60,000 nucleotides of DNA from Hydractinia symbiolongicarpus (GCF_029227915.1 NC_079878.1:22719501-22779500), one strand, 5' to 3'; positions 1 to 25,700 are shown, counted from the first letter of the stretch. Notes: generated by a model from the sequence alone, not told the origin. Numbers and translations: made by a program.

Positions 1-794
1 CGTCCCTTTTAAGCATAATGTCATAAATGAGAGCAATCGAAGCTGCTATTTTTAATTACAGTAAACATGTGTTGAATACGGTGCTAAATGAAGATTTTAA
101 TACCGTAGCAAAACTTTGCCACCTTACATGTGATATTGTGCATGAGATTCCAATTTGAAGCCAAAATTTAGTTTTCTGTCAAGTTTTCTGCAAAATAAAG
201 GATATTCTTTTTTTAAAAAAAAGGATTTCAACTTTTAAAAATTATTGGCTTTCATATTTTTTCCACTAACTTACCATGCTGACAAAGCAGCACAAGTTTA
301 CTTCTTGAATTATTCTGACTTTTGATGAAATAAAATTTATCAAAACTTCAAAAATCAAGTCTTTTAAAAGAAAAGGTTCAGAAAACAATAAAGTCTAAAA
401 AGTTTAACAAACAAATTTTTGTTGTCCTTTTTGCCCAAATTTTTCCTGCCATTTTTTTTTTTTTTTTTTTGGTTTTTAATGTGGTGATAGTAAAACAATT
501 CAAATACTATTATTTTTTCTCTAGGGAAACAACACAGTAACAAAATTACCATTTCTACTAAATTTTTAGGCCTGAAAATAAATTATTTTTGAGTTTTGCA
601 TTCTTCACACTTTCAAGGTTGTTGTAATGGCAGTGACATCTTGCTTTGTAAAATGTAAACATAAGTAATTTAAATGATGTTTCTGATCAAGTTGATAAAA
701 ATAGTTTGATGGTTTAAATGAAATATCCAAAGCCTTGATTATTTTTAGGGTTTTAATTTTCTAACCATTGCTTCGAATACATGTTTTTATTGTT
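1..794. other. AT-rich region upstream of ATE1
   Basis: No coding exon was recognised here. The sequence is AT-rich with a poly-T run at about 451-470. It probably holds the promoter and 5' UTR of the distal ATE1 first exon, which starts at 795, but I see no distinct core promoter motif that I would defend. Confidence 0.4.
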
Positions 795-12904
<12,110 letters not shown>

Positions 12905-13363
12905 AATTATTGCTGTTTTTTCATGGACGGGTTTTTTCGCAGTGCTCTCTTCTTTACAAGTATGAGGATTTCGTTCGTTGAATTATAGAAAAATGAATGA
13001 TAGTAAATATTGCTTTCAAGAAGTTGTTCACCCTCAGCAGAACCAATTTAAGGCTATAACCGGTCAGCGTTTGTACACGCTGTAGTTTTGTGTGTAGTTT
13101 TGTGGGGAACGGCGAGTTGCAACACATTTCAAGTGTAGTTTTGTGGCGACGTGTTGCAACAGATTTAGTGTAGTTTTGTTGGTAACGGCTTGTTGCATCA
13201 CATTTCGAGTGTAGTTTTGTCGGTAACGGCGAGTTACAACACATTTCGAGTTCGAATTGTGTAGCTGACGACGGGTTGTATCTTGGCAACAGGATTTATA
13301 CGCACAAGTTCGCAAAGGGGAACATAGAACACATTAAGTTAAACGTATGATTTTTTTCGATAC
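12905..13363. other. ATE1 3' UTR and downstream region
   Basis: No coding exon is seen. This stretch follows the ATE1 stop and includes the 41-bp minisatellite at 13092-13255. It reaches a canonical AATAAA at 13364. Confidence 0.4.
13092..13255. repeat. 41-bp minisatellite, about 4 copies
   Basis: Tandem units begin GTGTAGTTTTGT, followed by GGTAACGGCGAGTTGCAACA and CATTTCGA. There are three near-complete 41-bp units and one 35-bp unit. It lies in the putative 3' region of ATE1. Long ORFs here on the minus strand are by-products of the repeat. Confidence 0.8.
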
Positions 13364-13369
13364 AATAAA
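13364..13369 (+). terminator. candidate ATE1 polyadenylation signal
   Basis: AATAAA lies about 460 nt after the ATE1 stop. It is the first canonical hexamer I found downstream on the plus strand. In an AT-rich genome this has limited weight. Confidence 0.35.
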
Positions 13370-14135
13370 CTTTTTAAATACGTAAATAGATAATTTGTAA
13401 TTATTTGTACAAGCTTATTGTAAAAGTAAAAATACGCTTCACTTACTTCCCTGTTACCTCTAAGATTTTACTTAACACATTGTAGGCTGTAAAAAACCCA
13501 TATAAGTACTGCACCACAACAAATGACGTAAAATATGATAAAATCTGAGAGCAAGTGATGAAAGCGGGAAACACAATCGTTCGGGTTAAATTTCATATTT
13601 TTACGATACGTATAAGCGAATCGAAGCTTTTTTGTTTTGTATGAAAACCCGCTAAAGCGGACATTGTCTAAAAAATCAGACAGCTCTATAAGACGGATAG
13701 TGGTACTTGGAACGGATAAGGTACTCAATAAACCGTCAATTTTTTGTACTAAATGAAATTTCTCACTATAAATGCTTCCTATAAAGCAGTAAATTTAAAA
13801 AAGAATGACAAAAAATGTTCATAATATAGATCCTACCGTAATATTTTTGGAACTTTTTGTAATTAACTTACTTGGGCAGTGGAAGAGATACTGTTAAGTT
13901 TAGAATTATTTGGTGGAGGTATTTTGTTAACGATATTAAGATTTTAACTTTTGAAATTTAAATGAAAAGCCCTTGCAGGCTAAATGATTTCGGATTCTTA
14001 TTCGTGTGTAATTTTGTTCCCTATACCTATGTCGCCAGTAGCCTGTTTTGTACAGAACTTCTACAATGTTATTCGGTTATTTGAAATAAATAGGTATTAT
14101 CCCATGGTATTATCTTGAACTTGCAAAATGTTTCA

Positions 14136-14253
14136 TCTATTTTATAATGCCCGTATACGTCTGTCCGTCCGTTCGTCCATCTGTCTGTCACGCAAAATGG
14201 TAGCTTAGCTGCGACGGGCGAAGCCGTGGATTTTTCCACCGGGTAACGACAAG
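14136..14253 (+). mobile_element. short Helitron-like non-autonomous element, copy a
   Basis: It starts TCTATTTTATAATGCCCG, then has a GTCY-type tract (GTCTGTCCGTCCGTTCGTCC), then GCGACGGGCGAAGCCGTGGA. It ends with a short palindrome (CCGTGGA-TTTT-TCCACCGG) about 8 nt before CAAG-T. Copy b at 34637-34814 shares both ends and the palindrome and has CTAG-T. A 5' TC, a 3' hairpin and a CTRR-like end are Helitron hallmarks; GTCY-type tracts are known in Helentron/DINE-like elements. Confidence 0.6.
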
Positions 14254-14719
14254 TGTAGTACAAATATACAAAAAGTGATTTGTGAAAATTAATACTTTAA
14301 CAATACTGCACTACACTTAACAATCATAAGAAAGAAATAAAGACGTTTAAGAATATCAATTTATTAAATATCATTGCTTGGGGTGTAGCTATATTTTGGA
14401 AATGTTTTATTATACCTGTGACATGACTAAAATCTTTATCAAGTTTTAGCTATCTAAGAATTGACCATAAAGTTGGATCCTACAAGTGAAAGGTTAAGAC
14501 TGCGTTCATTAGTATAAAATTAACAATAAAGACTAAATCCAAAATGCGATTTCGTGGTATTATTATTTAGACTTGCCGGGGGACCCGGAGTCGAAACGTG
14601 GGCTTAAACCACAAGTACCTGTGTTACCTGGCGTTGAACGCCTGAAAGGGCGATTGATAAGAACTGTTAACTGTGCCACACATTCAGGTGAAGCGCTTTA
14701 GTATAAGTATTTCATAAAT

Positions 14720-15190
14720 TGAGTGAGGTGCAGGACATTATGGTGTTTCAGGTGTAGCGCACAACATTATGGTCTTTTCATTGTAATATATTTTTCAAAA
14801 CAACTTTTCACAACTTTAGCTGAAATAAAGACACAGTTTACAACTCGTTGCTACCCTGTTATAGCAAAAACTGTTGGCCAACCTTTTTTTCACAGAACGT
14901 TACCGCTAAAAGTTCAAAATAAAAATTACTCTGGAATGAGGATTAGTACAGGCAAACAATGTCACATATCCATATAGACATATTATAACCATTTTTGAAA
15001 AAAAAACTACTTCGGCTAAACAGAAACTCAGGAGACATCTATCGTTAACATTGGCTAAGCGCTTAGTACAGGTAAACTGTGTCAATGCGTCTAGGTTTAA
15101 TACCCTTTTCAAAACAACTTTATTGCAACTCACGGTTTAAATTAAGAACACGGGAAAACAGACTGTCGTTACCCTGTGCTGCTAAAAAAA
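14720..15190 (-). repeat. dispersed repeat family R58 (inverted relative to 58 kb)
   Basis: Blocks such as AGCTGAAATAAAGACACAG, CGTTGCTACCCTGTTATAGC and GCGCTTAGTACAGGTAAACTGTG are reverse complements of blocks at 58.0-58.95 kb. At least two monomer-like pieces are present. I see no convincing coding potential; the 84-aa ORF at 14723-14977 lies entirely in the repeat. Confidence 0.75.
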
Positions 15191-15199
15191 TCACTCAGC

Positions 15200-18100
15200 A
15201 ATTCTATTTTGCGGAGTAAGTTTTCATACACTAATAAAAGGTGTCGCTACCTACCTACTGCATTTAGCATAAGAAATATTGATTAAGAATTTTGTTGTAG
15301 CTAGCCAAAAACTGCATTTGGCTACTTTTACTCTTCAGCCAGAAGTAGGTAAAGAGCTACCTAGAAGAGAGCCACAACCCCTACATAAAGATAAATAATA
15401 ATATACCAAACTTTAAAATAGTAACAATCAATAAGGCTAGCTGCTGCCTTTAGCGAGATGCTGCCTTGAAATCTACGTTAGCTAGCTAAAATTGGGAAAC
15501 TGGTTAATTTCAGATTTACGCATGGCTAGAAAACGTGATGATATTTTCATCTTAATATGTGAAAACATAGACACAATGAAGAGAATATCTTAAACGTCGA
15601 TAGAACTGAAATTTAGACAGTTAAATAATTATATTAACCCAACCAAATATTCTTTCCAACTAAGACTTAGCCTATAGCAGCACTGTAAGGCTTTGTTATA
15701 GTGAACTTTTCGGTTTTACTAGTTGAATTCAGAATTTCCTAAGCCAAGGCTGAAGTTCCATGAGCCTGGAGGCATTACGTCGAGTTTGAGAAGACTTGTG
15801 GTGCGAGTTTGTGAATTTTTTTTGTCAAAAATCGAAAAGTCTCAATATTTATGTGGGTGATTGTCGGTTTAATTGAACAAAATCCGCCTCGTTAAAAACA
15901 TAACTGGAAACGAAAATTTAAGGAGTATCCCGCATAGCTCATCAAATAATATTAAAATAACAGTCTATAACAATAGTTGTGATCAAATTCGTAACGCAGT
16001 TTTCATTCTTTTCCCAATTTAACGAATATTAAGATACGCACACAGCCGGAGTAGCGCTCGGTCACGGGGTCAGATAGGACTTTAAATGTCGTGACGTTAC
16101 GGCAATCGGTTAAAAAATCGGCCGAAGAAGGAGGAAAAAAAAAAGACCGCCCGTTTTAATAAGATCTCGGATGTTATCCGAAATCTTAATGACTTTTCTG
16201 CAAATGAAATTTTGACAATGTCAATGTGATGAATTTCATCTTCACAGTGTCGTGACGTGTATTAGAATATTCTCGGTTGAATCGAACATTGCGACGGACT
16301 TTTAACGTAAACTGTTTTGTCTGGATTGCAAGCGTCAGTACCCACACAACAACTGAAAAAAAAACATTTGATTTACAATTGACCACTGTACAATGCATTT
16401 TCGTTTTTGCCTGACGATTTCCAATACCGCCAGTGACAAAGGCGCAAAACATTTGAAGCCCCTATTTATTGAGTTGTTTTTTAAAAAAAACAGAACTCAT
16501 GTGATCAGCATCATATTTCTAACAATTTCTTCAGATAAGCATGGTTTGGAACTTTTATAAGATTACAGGCAACCTCGTTCCCGAAACCTATACCATTTTT
16601 TATATGTGAATCAAATGCGTTTCCATTCTCGACCCCGGAGCTCTTTGAGATAAACCTACTTTCGAGGTTTTAATATCAAAGAGGTCTGGGGATGAGAATG
16701 ATAATAAGAATTTTTTTATTATAAAGATATTTTTGGTTTTAGGGTCCTTTTCATTACTTTGGGTATTTTGATAGGCTGATTGGCTATTCGAAATTTCTGC
16801 CAATCAAAAGCAGAACTGATTTCTACTTTTGAAGGTCCAGTAAGCTCTCAACCAATGAAAACCTGTTACAATCCCTCCCTAAATTGGATACATCACTTGT
16901 GACGTTCTTAGAAGATAAGTATGTCATTTCGACAAATTAAAATGACAATAGTAAAACTACGAATAATTTTGTCACCCTCTTTTCGGGGTTGTTGGGTTTT
17001 TGTTATATTTGGGTCCTAAGTACGAGCTACAAATGCGCATGCTCAAAGACGTACAGTAAAAATGTCAACTTACTTGCATGTTTTGTCACAATATGTTTTT
17101 GATTCTCCTCCACAACATTTAATTGCAGACCGACATTGAATCGCTAAAGTGTTTAAAAAATAAAAGTTTTGAATAAGCTTCACAGTTACTGCTTTTTAGT
17201 TATTTTTTCGTTAAATCACTTCCTTTAGGGTCAACCCCTTTGCAGCTTAAATAAATATGATGGAACGTCAAAACTTGCACAAATGTGGTCCAACCACATT
17301 CTTAGTGTCTTATTCCTCGATCCCATGATCGATATTGGTGAGAGGTGCAACCTCGTTCCAAAGGATATTCGAGCTTTTCGAAATCGGAAAAGAAGATAGA
17401 AGGTCATGGGAACGAGCTCGTTGGGAGATGCTGATTAAATGGGCTTCTTTCATTGAAACCCTGGATAAAATTTCCAGAGTAACACTAAAGAAAACACATA
17501 AAATGCTCTTCTTCCAACATCGAACGGGGATACGAAATTTTCTTCCTAGCTGTTCTGATATTAAAAAGAGAAAAAGTCCCGGAATCGAGGTTGTTTTCCT
17601 ACTTAGCCAGTTTGTGATTCTAGCTAACCTAACAACATTTAACCGCATTAGAAAAGAGTTGGAAACTGCAAGTCTGATACAGCTATCTCTGTTGTACTAG
17701 TTCGTTTCATTTTTGATTATTGTATAGTTGTTACAAAAATAAATGTTTTTTTCTATTTTGTCTTATATCTATATTCTCATAAAGCAACTACGTTTAAACA
17801 CCATTTTCGTCCTCAACCTCCTCAAAGAGCTCTGGGGGCAAGAATACTTCAGGCTTCAGTGACAAAAAGTTACCTCGCTGCTGTCGTTTTAAACTTTGCA
17901 AGTATTTAAGTTACTAACCTTAAATTATTTCAAATGTCTATACGAGACTAAGTGATCCTAAATCACCCTTCATGCAGTTGTGAATAACCTCCTTTTTAGG
18001 ACTTTTTGCCTATCTATTACCAAAGCGAAAAAAACGCCTTAGATGCGAAGTTGAGTTGTCAAGAGAACTTTAGCAGTTTTGAAAAAATGTCGCGGTTACA

Positions 18101-19700
18101 TTTCATTATATCAGGAGCCACCCCCAGAAAGGCAGGTATAAATGCTAAAAGACATAGCCACCTCGTCCCAGTAACCCTTTTTTCTTTTTTATATTCTGGC
18201 CGTGTCCAATATAAGAAAGGCAAAAAGGGGTCCTTGGGAAGAGGTTGATGGCATGACTCATCATAGTAGTTCATACATACCTTCACAAACATGGGAACAA
18301 CTTTCGTTGCAAAAATAAGGTACACATCTGTATCCAACGTTACACCTGATACCATAACAAGCGTTTGAACACGGATTATTTGATATAGCTAAAAAAAAAG
18401 GTTTGAATTGCTAGATATATATAAGCGTTACAGTAATCACCCAGTCTGGGGCAATCTCATACCCAGGGTTCTTCTAAGCAGATGATATTCTTACGGGAGT
18501 CGCTTCGTCGTCCGAGTATCATGGCGTAGAAGAGCTGTAGGGACGAGGTTGCGAAGAAGGCTAATCTTTTGTTGTCAAGCTGGAAGGTGTAGTCTTGCTT
18601 CTTGCATCCAATCTCGTCCCCAGAGCTGATTTTAACTTTCTGACATGCGCGCTAGGAACATATCAGCAAGATAAAAAAAGAATACATAAATAGCATATGA
18701 TGTTGCGAAACTGTATGCTTCGCTTTGCGAAGCACCGTTGCGTGACGGAATCAGAACTTTAACTTATTTGCCTCTTCCATCTTCTATCACCGAAACAAAG
18801 CTAATTTTTGCAGTTCAAATTTAAGAGATAAGTGATCTTCTTGTCATAAGAGAGTGGCTGAAAACATTCGAAAAATAACTAGATCCACGCAAAAGAAAGA
18901 GTAACCAACAATATTTACCTTGTTGAAACGCAGCACACCAAAACAATACTGTAAAAAGCATGGTGGACATTCTATCTTCTCGCAAGTGACAACAATCCTG
19001 TTTTAAGGACTTCTTTCTATTTACTAACCTCGTAAATATATTTTTGTTGCCCAGAATTAAATTGCGAATAAATTCTATTTGAAAAAAAATTATGCAGGTG
19101 TAAAACATGCCACCTTAGTTCAACATTTACACCTTAAGTGAAATGTTCACTCGAGTGATTTGGTTTTTTTGGAGATCCTCGGCCCAAACCTCACCGCTGC
19201 TATCAAATTCGTCAAAAAGCCCGGGGACAAGGTTACCTTTCTCCCATCTTTGATGTCTGATGCGAGAGCCGTTATCGCTTACTTGACAGTTTCTTCTCCT
19301 CCAGCCTCAATGCCGAAAAGGATAAGGCTAGAAATCTTTGAGATTTTCAAAGGGTAAGGGTGGAATATTTGCGAGAAATTTTTGATTGTACAATTTCCGC
19401 AAAGTTATTAGTCATCAAAATTAAAGTTTTAATATTTATTAGATATAATTTTTTCTCTAAAACATATAGGTTGAACTAAACTACAGTTAAAAACAAGGAA
19501 GCATTTACAAATATGTATATACTTTAAAAGAATTGTTCAAGGAGATTAAAGTGCAGAAAAATCTTCCCCTCTGGATTGCAAATTGTTGAAATATTTTCTA
19601 ACCCCCCTCATTATCCGATACCCCATGTTCTCCATAATTTAATACCAAAGAAAACCGAAAATAACAAGGTCTTGTATTAGTGAAGATACAAATTTTAAAT
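15200..19700. other. repeat-rich intergenic region between ATE1 and ARHGAP11A-like gene
   Basis: No conserved coding exon was found. A motif resembling CAACCTCGTTCCC recurs on both strands (near 16572, 17346, 17404, 18160, 18542, 18605, 19215), often near GAGCTC. This suggests one or more related DNA-transposon or MITE copies. The overlapping ORFs on both strands around 17310-17700 (up to 121 aa) fall in this block, and I do not support them as genes. Confidence 0.5.
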
Positions 19701-19743
19701 TTCTACGTAAAATAACCGAATAATAAATAAGCGTGAAGCTATC

Positions 19744-22700
19744 TCAGATAACTCCGTAGAATGGCTGCAGCCTCTTGACGCCCACTTGAGGCGTAACACT
19801 ATAAGGCGTAGCGGGTTTGCGAACAGCGGTCGATATCGATCTCTGAATCGTTTTACCTTCCGGCGTAACTGGGGAGTTTTCATCTGTTTGTTTTCGCGTG
19901 CAAGAACTAATATTTTTTCTCCCGTGTAAACTCGACTTCGATGTAGAAGAATCGTTCGACACATCTGCATTTGGTGACGTGTCAAGTGGAGAAGACGTCT
20001 TTTCCAGAAAGGCAGTGTTAATTTCTTCTTCGTTAGTAGTAGTTACTAAATTCTACAAAAAAAAAATCCAGTGAATACACTGAAGCACATATTAACGTTG
20101 TGCAACAGCATTAAAAAAATCCTGACTTTAGTCCACAATAACATAAACCCTGAAATCTCACCACTGATTTCAACTAATACACAAACACAAAGACACTAAA
20201 ATCATAGCACAGAAAACTATTTCGTTTTTGACAACATATACTTTCAAATGGTTGCATTTACCGTCATGTATCAAGTACTCAGAAAACCAGAACCAATTTT
20301 TTTTATTTTATAAAAGTAGCCCCATAACCTTCCTTATAAAAACGATCACAATCCCGTTCCGGATTTTGATCGTGAAGAAATTTGGGAACAATAGAAAATT
20401 CTTTAAACTGAGTAGCAACCCTGAAAAACACAAATGGAAAAAAACACACTGGTAAAAAATAAATACACGAAACTATAACAATAGAATAGTGAAAACAATG
20501 ATGAAATGAGCAAACCTTAGACGCCTCTGCTGCCAGTTCTATTGGCGTTTTCGGTAACACACGACGAATTCTGTTTGAGCTGAACAAAAAAGAAGAATTT
20601 AAATGATTCCCGGTTTTAACCTCGTAGTTTCATGTAAACATAACACATAATTTGATATTGGTACTTTGGGTCGTTCACAGCTGACGTTAATGTAACTACG
20701 GAACAGAAAAATGTTGTGAAATAAAAAACTGATGTTCCTTTTCTATTCACGTGAAAACAAAAACTTCCATTATTAACGAATTTGACAACAAGTGGAGTTT
20801 CAGAAAAATACATATAATAAAGGGGTGGGTGCGGAACACAGTAGCGTCAATTGTGATCAACCCTTCCGTTTGTCAGTGTGTAAAATATATACCGTATTTT
20901 CTCAAAAATAAACTGCGGCTCATTTTCTTTTATGAAATGACATTTTTCAACCTACTTTTGAATCAGCTTTTTTTTGGAAGTGTTTTTTGAAAAGAAGAAA
21001 ACAGTTTGAACAACAAGATTTTTTTGTAGAACAATACCAATGTATATAGTATTTCAAATATTTTATTATAGGACTCTATCAGCTTTAAACTACCACTGTA
21101 ATTTACCTGCTTTTTTAAAAAATTTTTTAAATAGATTCGAATATTTTAATTCGAAGATTTATTCGAGTGACATAAAGAAGCGTGCGATGCAATGACTTTA
21201 CTCAATCTCGGCTTATATTCGAGGTCGGCTAATATTTCTTGAATTTTTTAAAAAACTTTAGCCTACTTTCATAGTTCGGCCAATTTTCGAGAAAATACGG
21301 TATTATATAAAAACAGGTTAAGAAAAAACAAGTTGCCCAGAATCGAAGCGTGAAACGTCGTGGCGACTGTCAACTGAACTTACAAGTGTGTCAAGATGAA
21401 TTTCTGCTTATTATTATAAATCAGTATGTATCGTGAAGGTCAAAATTAAAAAGGGTTCGCTCCTATCTACGACAAACATATTCTTGTGAGAAATTCTTTC
21501 GAAAACATTTTTTTTTTTAACTACCACGGTCATTTTTATAAGCCCGTTATAAAATACTTAGATCATTAGGAGTATCCAAAGATATTAGCGAACCGTTTCG
21601 TTCTGCATGTTAAAGGAGAAATTCACCTTAAAACTGCCGAATGTGAAAAAACACAGTGCGTTCGAAAAAAGATTTGTGCAGTTGCCAAGAGTGCATTCCT
21701 TAAACTCTGACCTTGCGTATCGCGCTCGTCTTCTGTCCATGGAGGAAGCTCGTCGAGACTTCCTAACATGCGGTTTCTGCGTAGAGCGGCTGATTTTAGG
21801 TTGAGGTATAGTAAGTTCAGTCGTGTTCTGTGTGGATGGCATATATGTGTTACTAGACTTTGACCTGGACAACTTTATGTTAGATTGTGAGGCCTTTACT
21901 TTCTCAGACGTTGCACGAGTGAATTCAAATTTGGATGGCAGCACTGGTCCTTTTAATTTCTCCTTGGTCTCCCTCTGTTGATTGTTTCCTACAAGTGATT
22001 GATAATCAAAATTTTACACTATTTTCTCTATACTAACGTGGATTGATTCATGCAATTCGTCTACACATGTGTAAATTCTAATTGACAGTTAACATATCGA
22101 GAACAAGTAACGAACATTTCTTATCACCATAAAAATTCGTTTAAATGATATTAAAAAACAGTTCTAACTCAGTACACCTTTTTGCAAGAAAACTCGTGAT
22201 AGTATAATTGCAGAAGTACTTCAAACAGACCTAGACAGACACCTTTCAAAACACCTGGCATCCTGCATAATACTCGTCAACTAAGTTAAATCAACTAATA
22301 GTGTATTTTTAAGAAACCTATTTTGCAGGAAGTTTCAAATCGCGATCCACAGATTCCAATTTTTGCTAAAGTATTTTAAAACGTCTATTTAAACAAAGGG
22401 ATAGATCAAAAAAGGAAAAACACTGTTCTTACTTTGTGAATTCTCTACAGGATGAAGATGGCGTCTTGGAGTTATATGTACTTGGTGCGGCATTGATTTC
22501 AACGTGGGTGGTGAAATAACCAGTTTGTGAGCAAGTCTTGGACTATAAAGAACGCGTCAACTGTATATATATTTTTTTTGCGAGGTTCAACCATGAAGTT
22601 ATAAAATATTAGGCCACAACTAACTACAATCACACACGTAGAAAGCACTTCTACATACCTTTTTCTTACCGGACTAATGTTCGTCTTTGTGTTGCTAGGT

Positions 22701-25700
22701 CTTTTGGTGGGTCGATCTATTCTCCATGGTTGATCTTTAGATCCTAAATAATAAAACCGTATTGCTTTTTCTTTATCTCGGATTACAAACAAAAGCAGTT
22801 TAATGCAACAGCATGCGTTTTTTTTGAAAGCATGACGTTTATAAGCATATTGCTCAATCTAGGAAATTCCTTCTAATGAGTTTTTTTCTTGTGTTGCAAA
22901 TATTTTAATAAGACACAAGACTTGCTTATAAAAACAAAAATCGGAAAAAGGGGGTCAGTAAAAATTTTTAGTCGACTACACATTACTGGATAACACACTC
23001 ACGCATTAAGGAAGATAAAACAAAAAAAAACAATATTTTGATTTTGCCATGCTTTTTTGTTTGTTTGTTATGCATTTTGGCATCTATGAGGCAAAAACAA
23101 AATTTTAATCTCACAGTCATGAAGCATATTTTTTTTGTTCTCTGTGCCAATTTTTTGTCAAAAATTAACTACTAAGTCAGATCTATAAACCACTCAACAC
23201 ACATGTCACAATAAAAAATGATGCTATGTTTAAAAAAGCATATGACTGAAAGTAGGGCAAGAATATTTTTTTACCATGATCGCAGAAGCCGGTCTCTATT
23301 TTGGGGGTCCATTCATAGTGAATGATAAAGTCCCGCTCGTTGACAGGCAGTATGTTAGCAATGCCCACATTAATATCTGATCGGGGTGAAACATTCTCAT
23401 TGAAGAATGAGAAGATGGAATGAGAAGAGGTAATCAAAAGCCTCACATCACTAGAAATATAAGGAAGGCCATCATGAAACGCTCTTACTACAAAAATAAA
23501 GCTAATAAATCAGGTGACTCTAAATATATAAAGCTTTATAAAAAACAAAGAAACATTATTGTAAATATGAACAGAGCAGCAAAGAGATCATATTTTCATT
23601 CCCACGGGACCAATTCCAAAGACTTTTGGAGCTCTTGTAAACCTTTTTTTTCGAACAAATCTCGCGGTAGTGAAAAGATTTCTTTGTTAGATGATGTTAA
23701 AAATGAATTCATCTCTGATGAAGGTGAAGTAGCGACAATGTTTAATAAATATTTCATAGATCTAATAAGGAAACTTGATTTAAAACCCTGGAAATCCAAA
23801 GTGGTCTCTTCAGTATCTCTAAATGAACTTGATTCTATCCTTCTCCATTATGCTGATCACCCTAGTGTTTTAAAGATCCGTTCAAAAACGAAGAGAAACT
23901 TTTCCTTTTTACCTGTTAATCCTGAGGAAGTTCATAAAGTGATACTGAGCCTAAATGCAAAAAAGGCAGTCAGTGGCCCAATTCCAACGAGAATAATTCA
24001 GATAGTTGCAGACAAAATTTGCTTGCCACTTACTAACTGCATAAATTCTTGCATCACTAACGGTATATTTCCATCAGTACTAAAACTATCTGAAGTTATT
24101 CCCGTTTTCAAAAAGGGTGACAACTCTCGGAAAGAAAATTATCGACCAATTAGTATTTTAAATAGTTTTTCTAAAATTTTGGAACGGCTTCTATTTAATC
24201 AGATTTCTAGCTATTTTCAATCAATATTTTCATCATTATTATGTGGTTTTAGAAGTAAATATAGCACCCAAAATGCTCTATTTCGCCTAATTGGTAAATG
24301 GCATCAGTGCTTAGATAAGTCTGGGGTGGTGGGAACTGTCTTAATGGACTTGTCCAAAGCATTTGATTCCATAGATCATGGCCTTTTAATCTCAAAATTG
24401 GCTGCTTATGGTTTTGATAGAAAAAGTCTTTACCTTATGAAAAGTTATCTCTCTGGACGTTTTCAAAGAACCAAAATCTGCAGTTCTTTTAGTGAGTGGC
24501 TCTCAATTGTTTTCGGCGTTCCACAAGGTTCTATTCTCGGTCCACTTCTGTTTAATGTATTTATAAATGACTTATTATTATTTATTGAAAAAACTGATAT
24601 TTGCAACTTTGCTGATGATAATACAATCTACACTTGTGGATCTCAATTAAATGAAGTCATTGCTGACCTTCAGCATGACTTAAATAACGTATTAGCTTGG
24701 TTTGAAAACAACCAATTGGTTGCTAATCCAGCAAAGTTTCAGATGATGTTTTTAGGTTGTCCACACAGTGATACTTTATCGCTAAGAATAAACAATAACT
24801 TCCTAGTCGCATCGGAATCTGTAAAATTATTAGGCATTACTATTGATAGATGTCTCACTTTTAATGAGCACATATCTAATCTATGTAAAAAAGGAAATAG
24901 CAATGTCAGATGTCTTTACAGAATAAGACGATTCATTAGTTTTGAACAATCAAAGTTATTGCTTAATTCTTATATTTTATCAATATTTACCTATTGTCCC
25001 ATTATATGGATGTATTGCAGTGCTGTGCAGTATAAATTAATCATTTCAACACACAAACGTGCATTGAGAGCTGTAACAAAAGACTATCATTCCAGTTATC
25101 AGGACTTGTTGGTAAATTGTAAGTGTGTGCAAATTCACGAACTGCATTTACGTATAATCTGCGTAGAGATTTATAAAACATTAACAGACGAAAATCCGTC
25201 ATTTATGCAGTCTTTTTACGCTATAAGACGTATCAGTTACAATTTGCGCAGCAAAAATAGTCTACTTTTACCATCCACAAGTTCAACACGCTTTGGTACT
25301 AGATCTTTTTTGTTTCGAAGTTGTTTGTTATAGAACTCTTTGCCTGACAGAGTGAAGAGTTCTCTCTCCATCAAGAGATTTAAAAAGAACTCATCTCACT
25401 TAATCTTTCAGATCTCTGCACATGTAGGCTACATAAGTCGGCTATTCTCGTCTCTTATTTTTAATGTTTGGTACATCTTTGTGTTTTTTGTTTATTTATT
25501 TTTTACTTTAGTTGGTGTAAATTAGTATTTACCATTTACTATGTAAAACCAACTTTAAATAAATGAAATAATAATAATGCATTTACACAATGTTAACATT
25601 GGAAGATCGCAGCTTGAATACTCCCTTTAAAGAAATCTAACCTTTTACATTGGACAGCATGTCATTTTCAGAATTTCTTTTCGTCAGACTGTTCTTTCGT

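Noticed and set aside
12954-13315. Minus-strand ORFs of 83-111 codons
   Set aside because: They are produced by the 41-bp minisatellite.
17310-17700. Overlapping 121- and 112-codon ORFs on opposite strands
   Set aside because: They lie in a repeat-motif cluster, have no recognisable domain and mirror each other. No splice or transcript support can be seen.
22660-22670. Alternative donor CCG|GTAAGA for RhoGAP exon 6
   Set aside because: It would put the next two exons out of frame with exon 8; the donor AAAAAG|GTATGT 11 nt downstream keeps frame throughout.
23183-23446. 87-codon minus-strand ORF beside the LINE as an extra RhoGAP exon
   Set aside because: It has no phase-compatible splice sites, and part of it is a block repeated at 44 kb.
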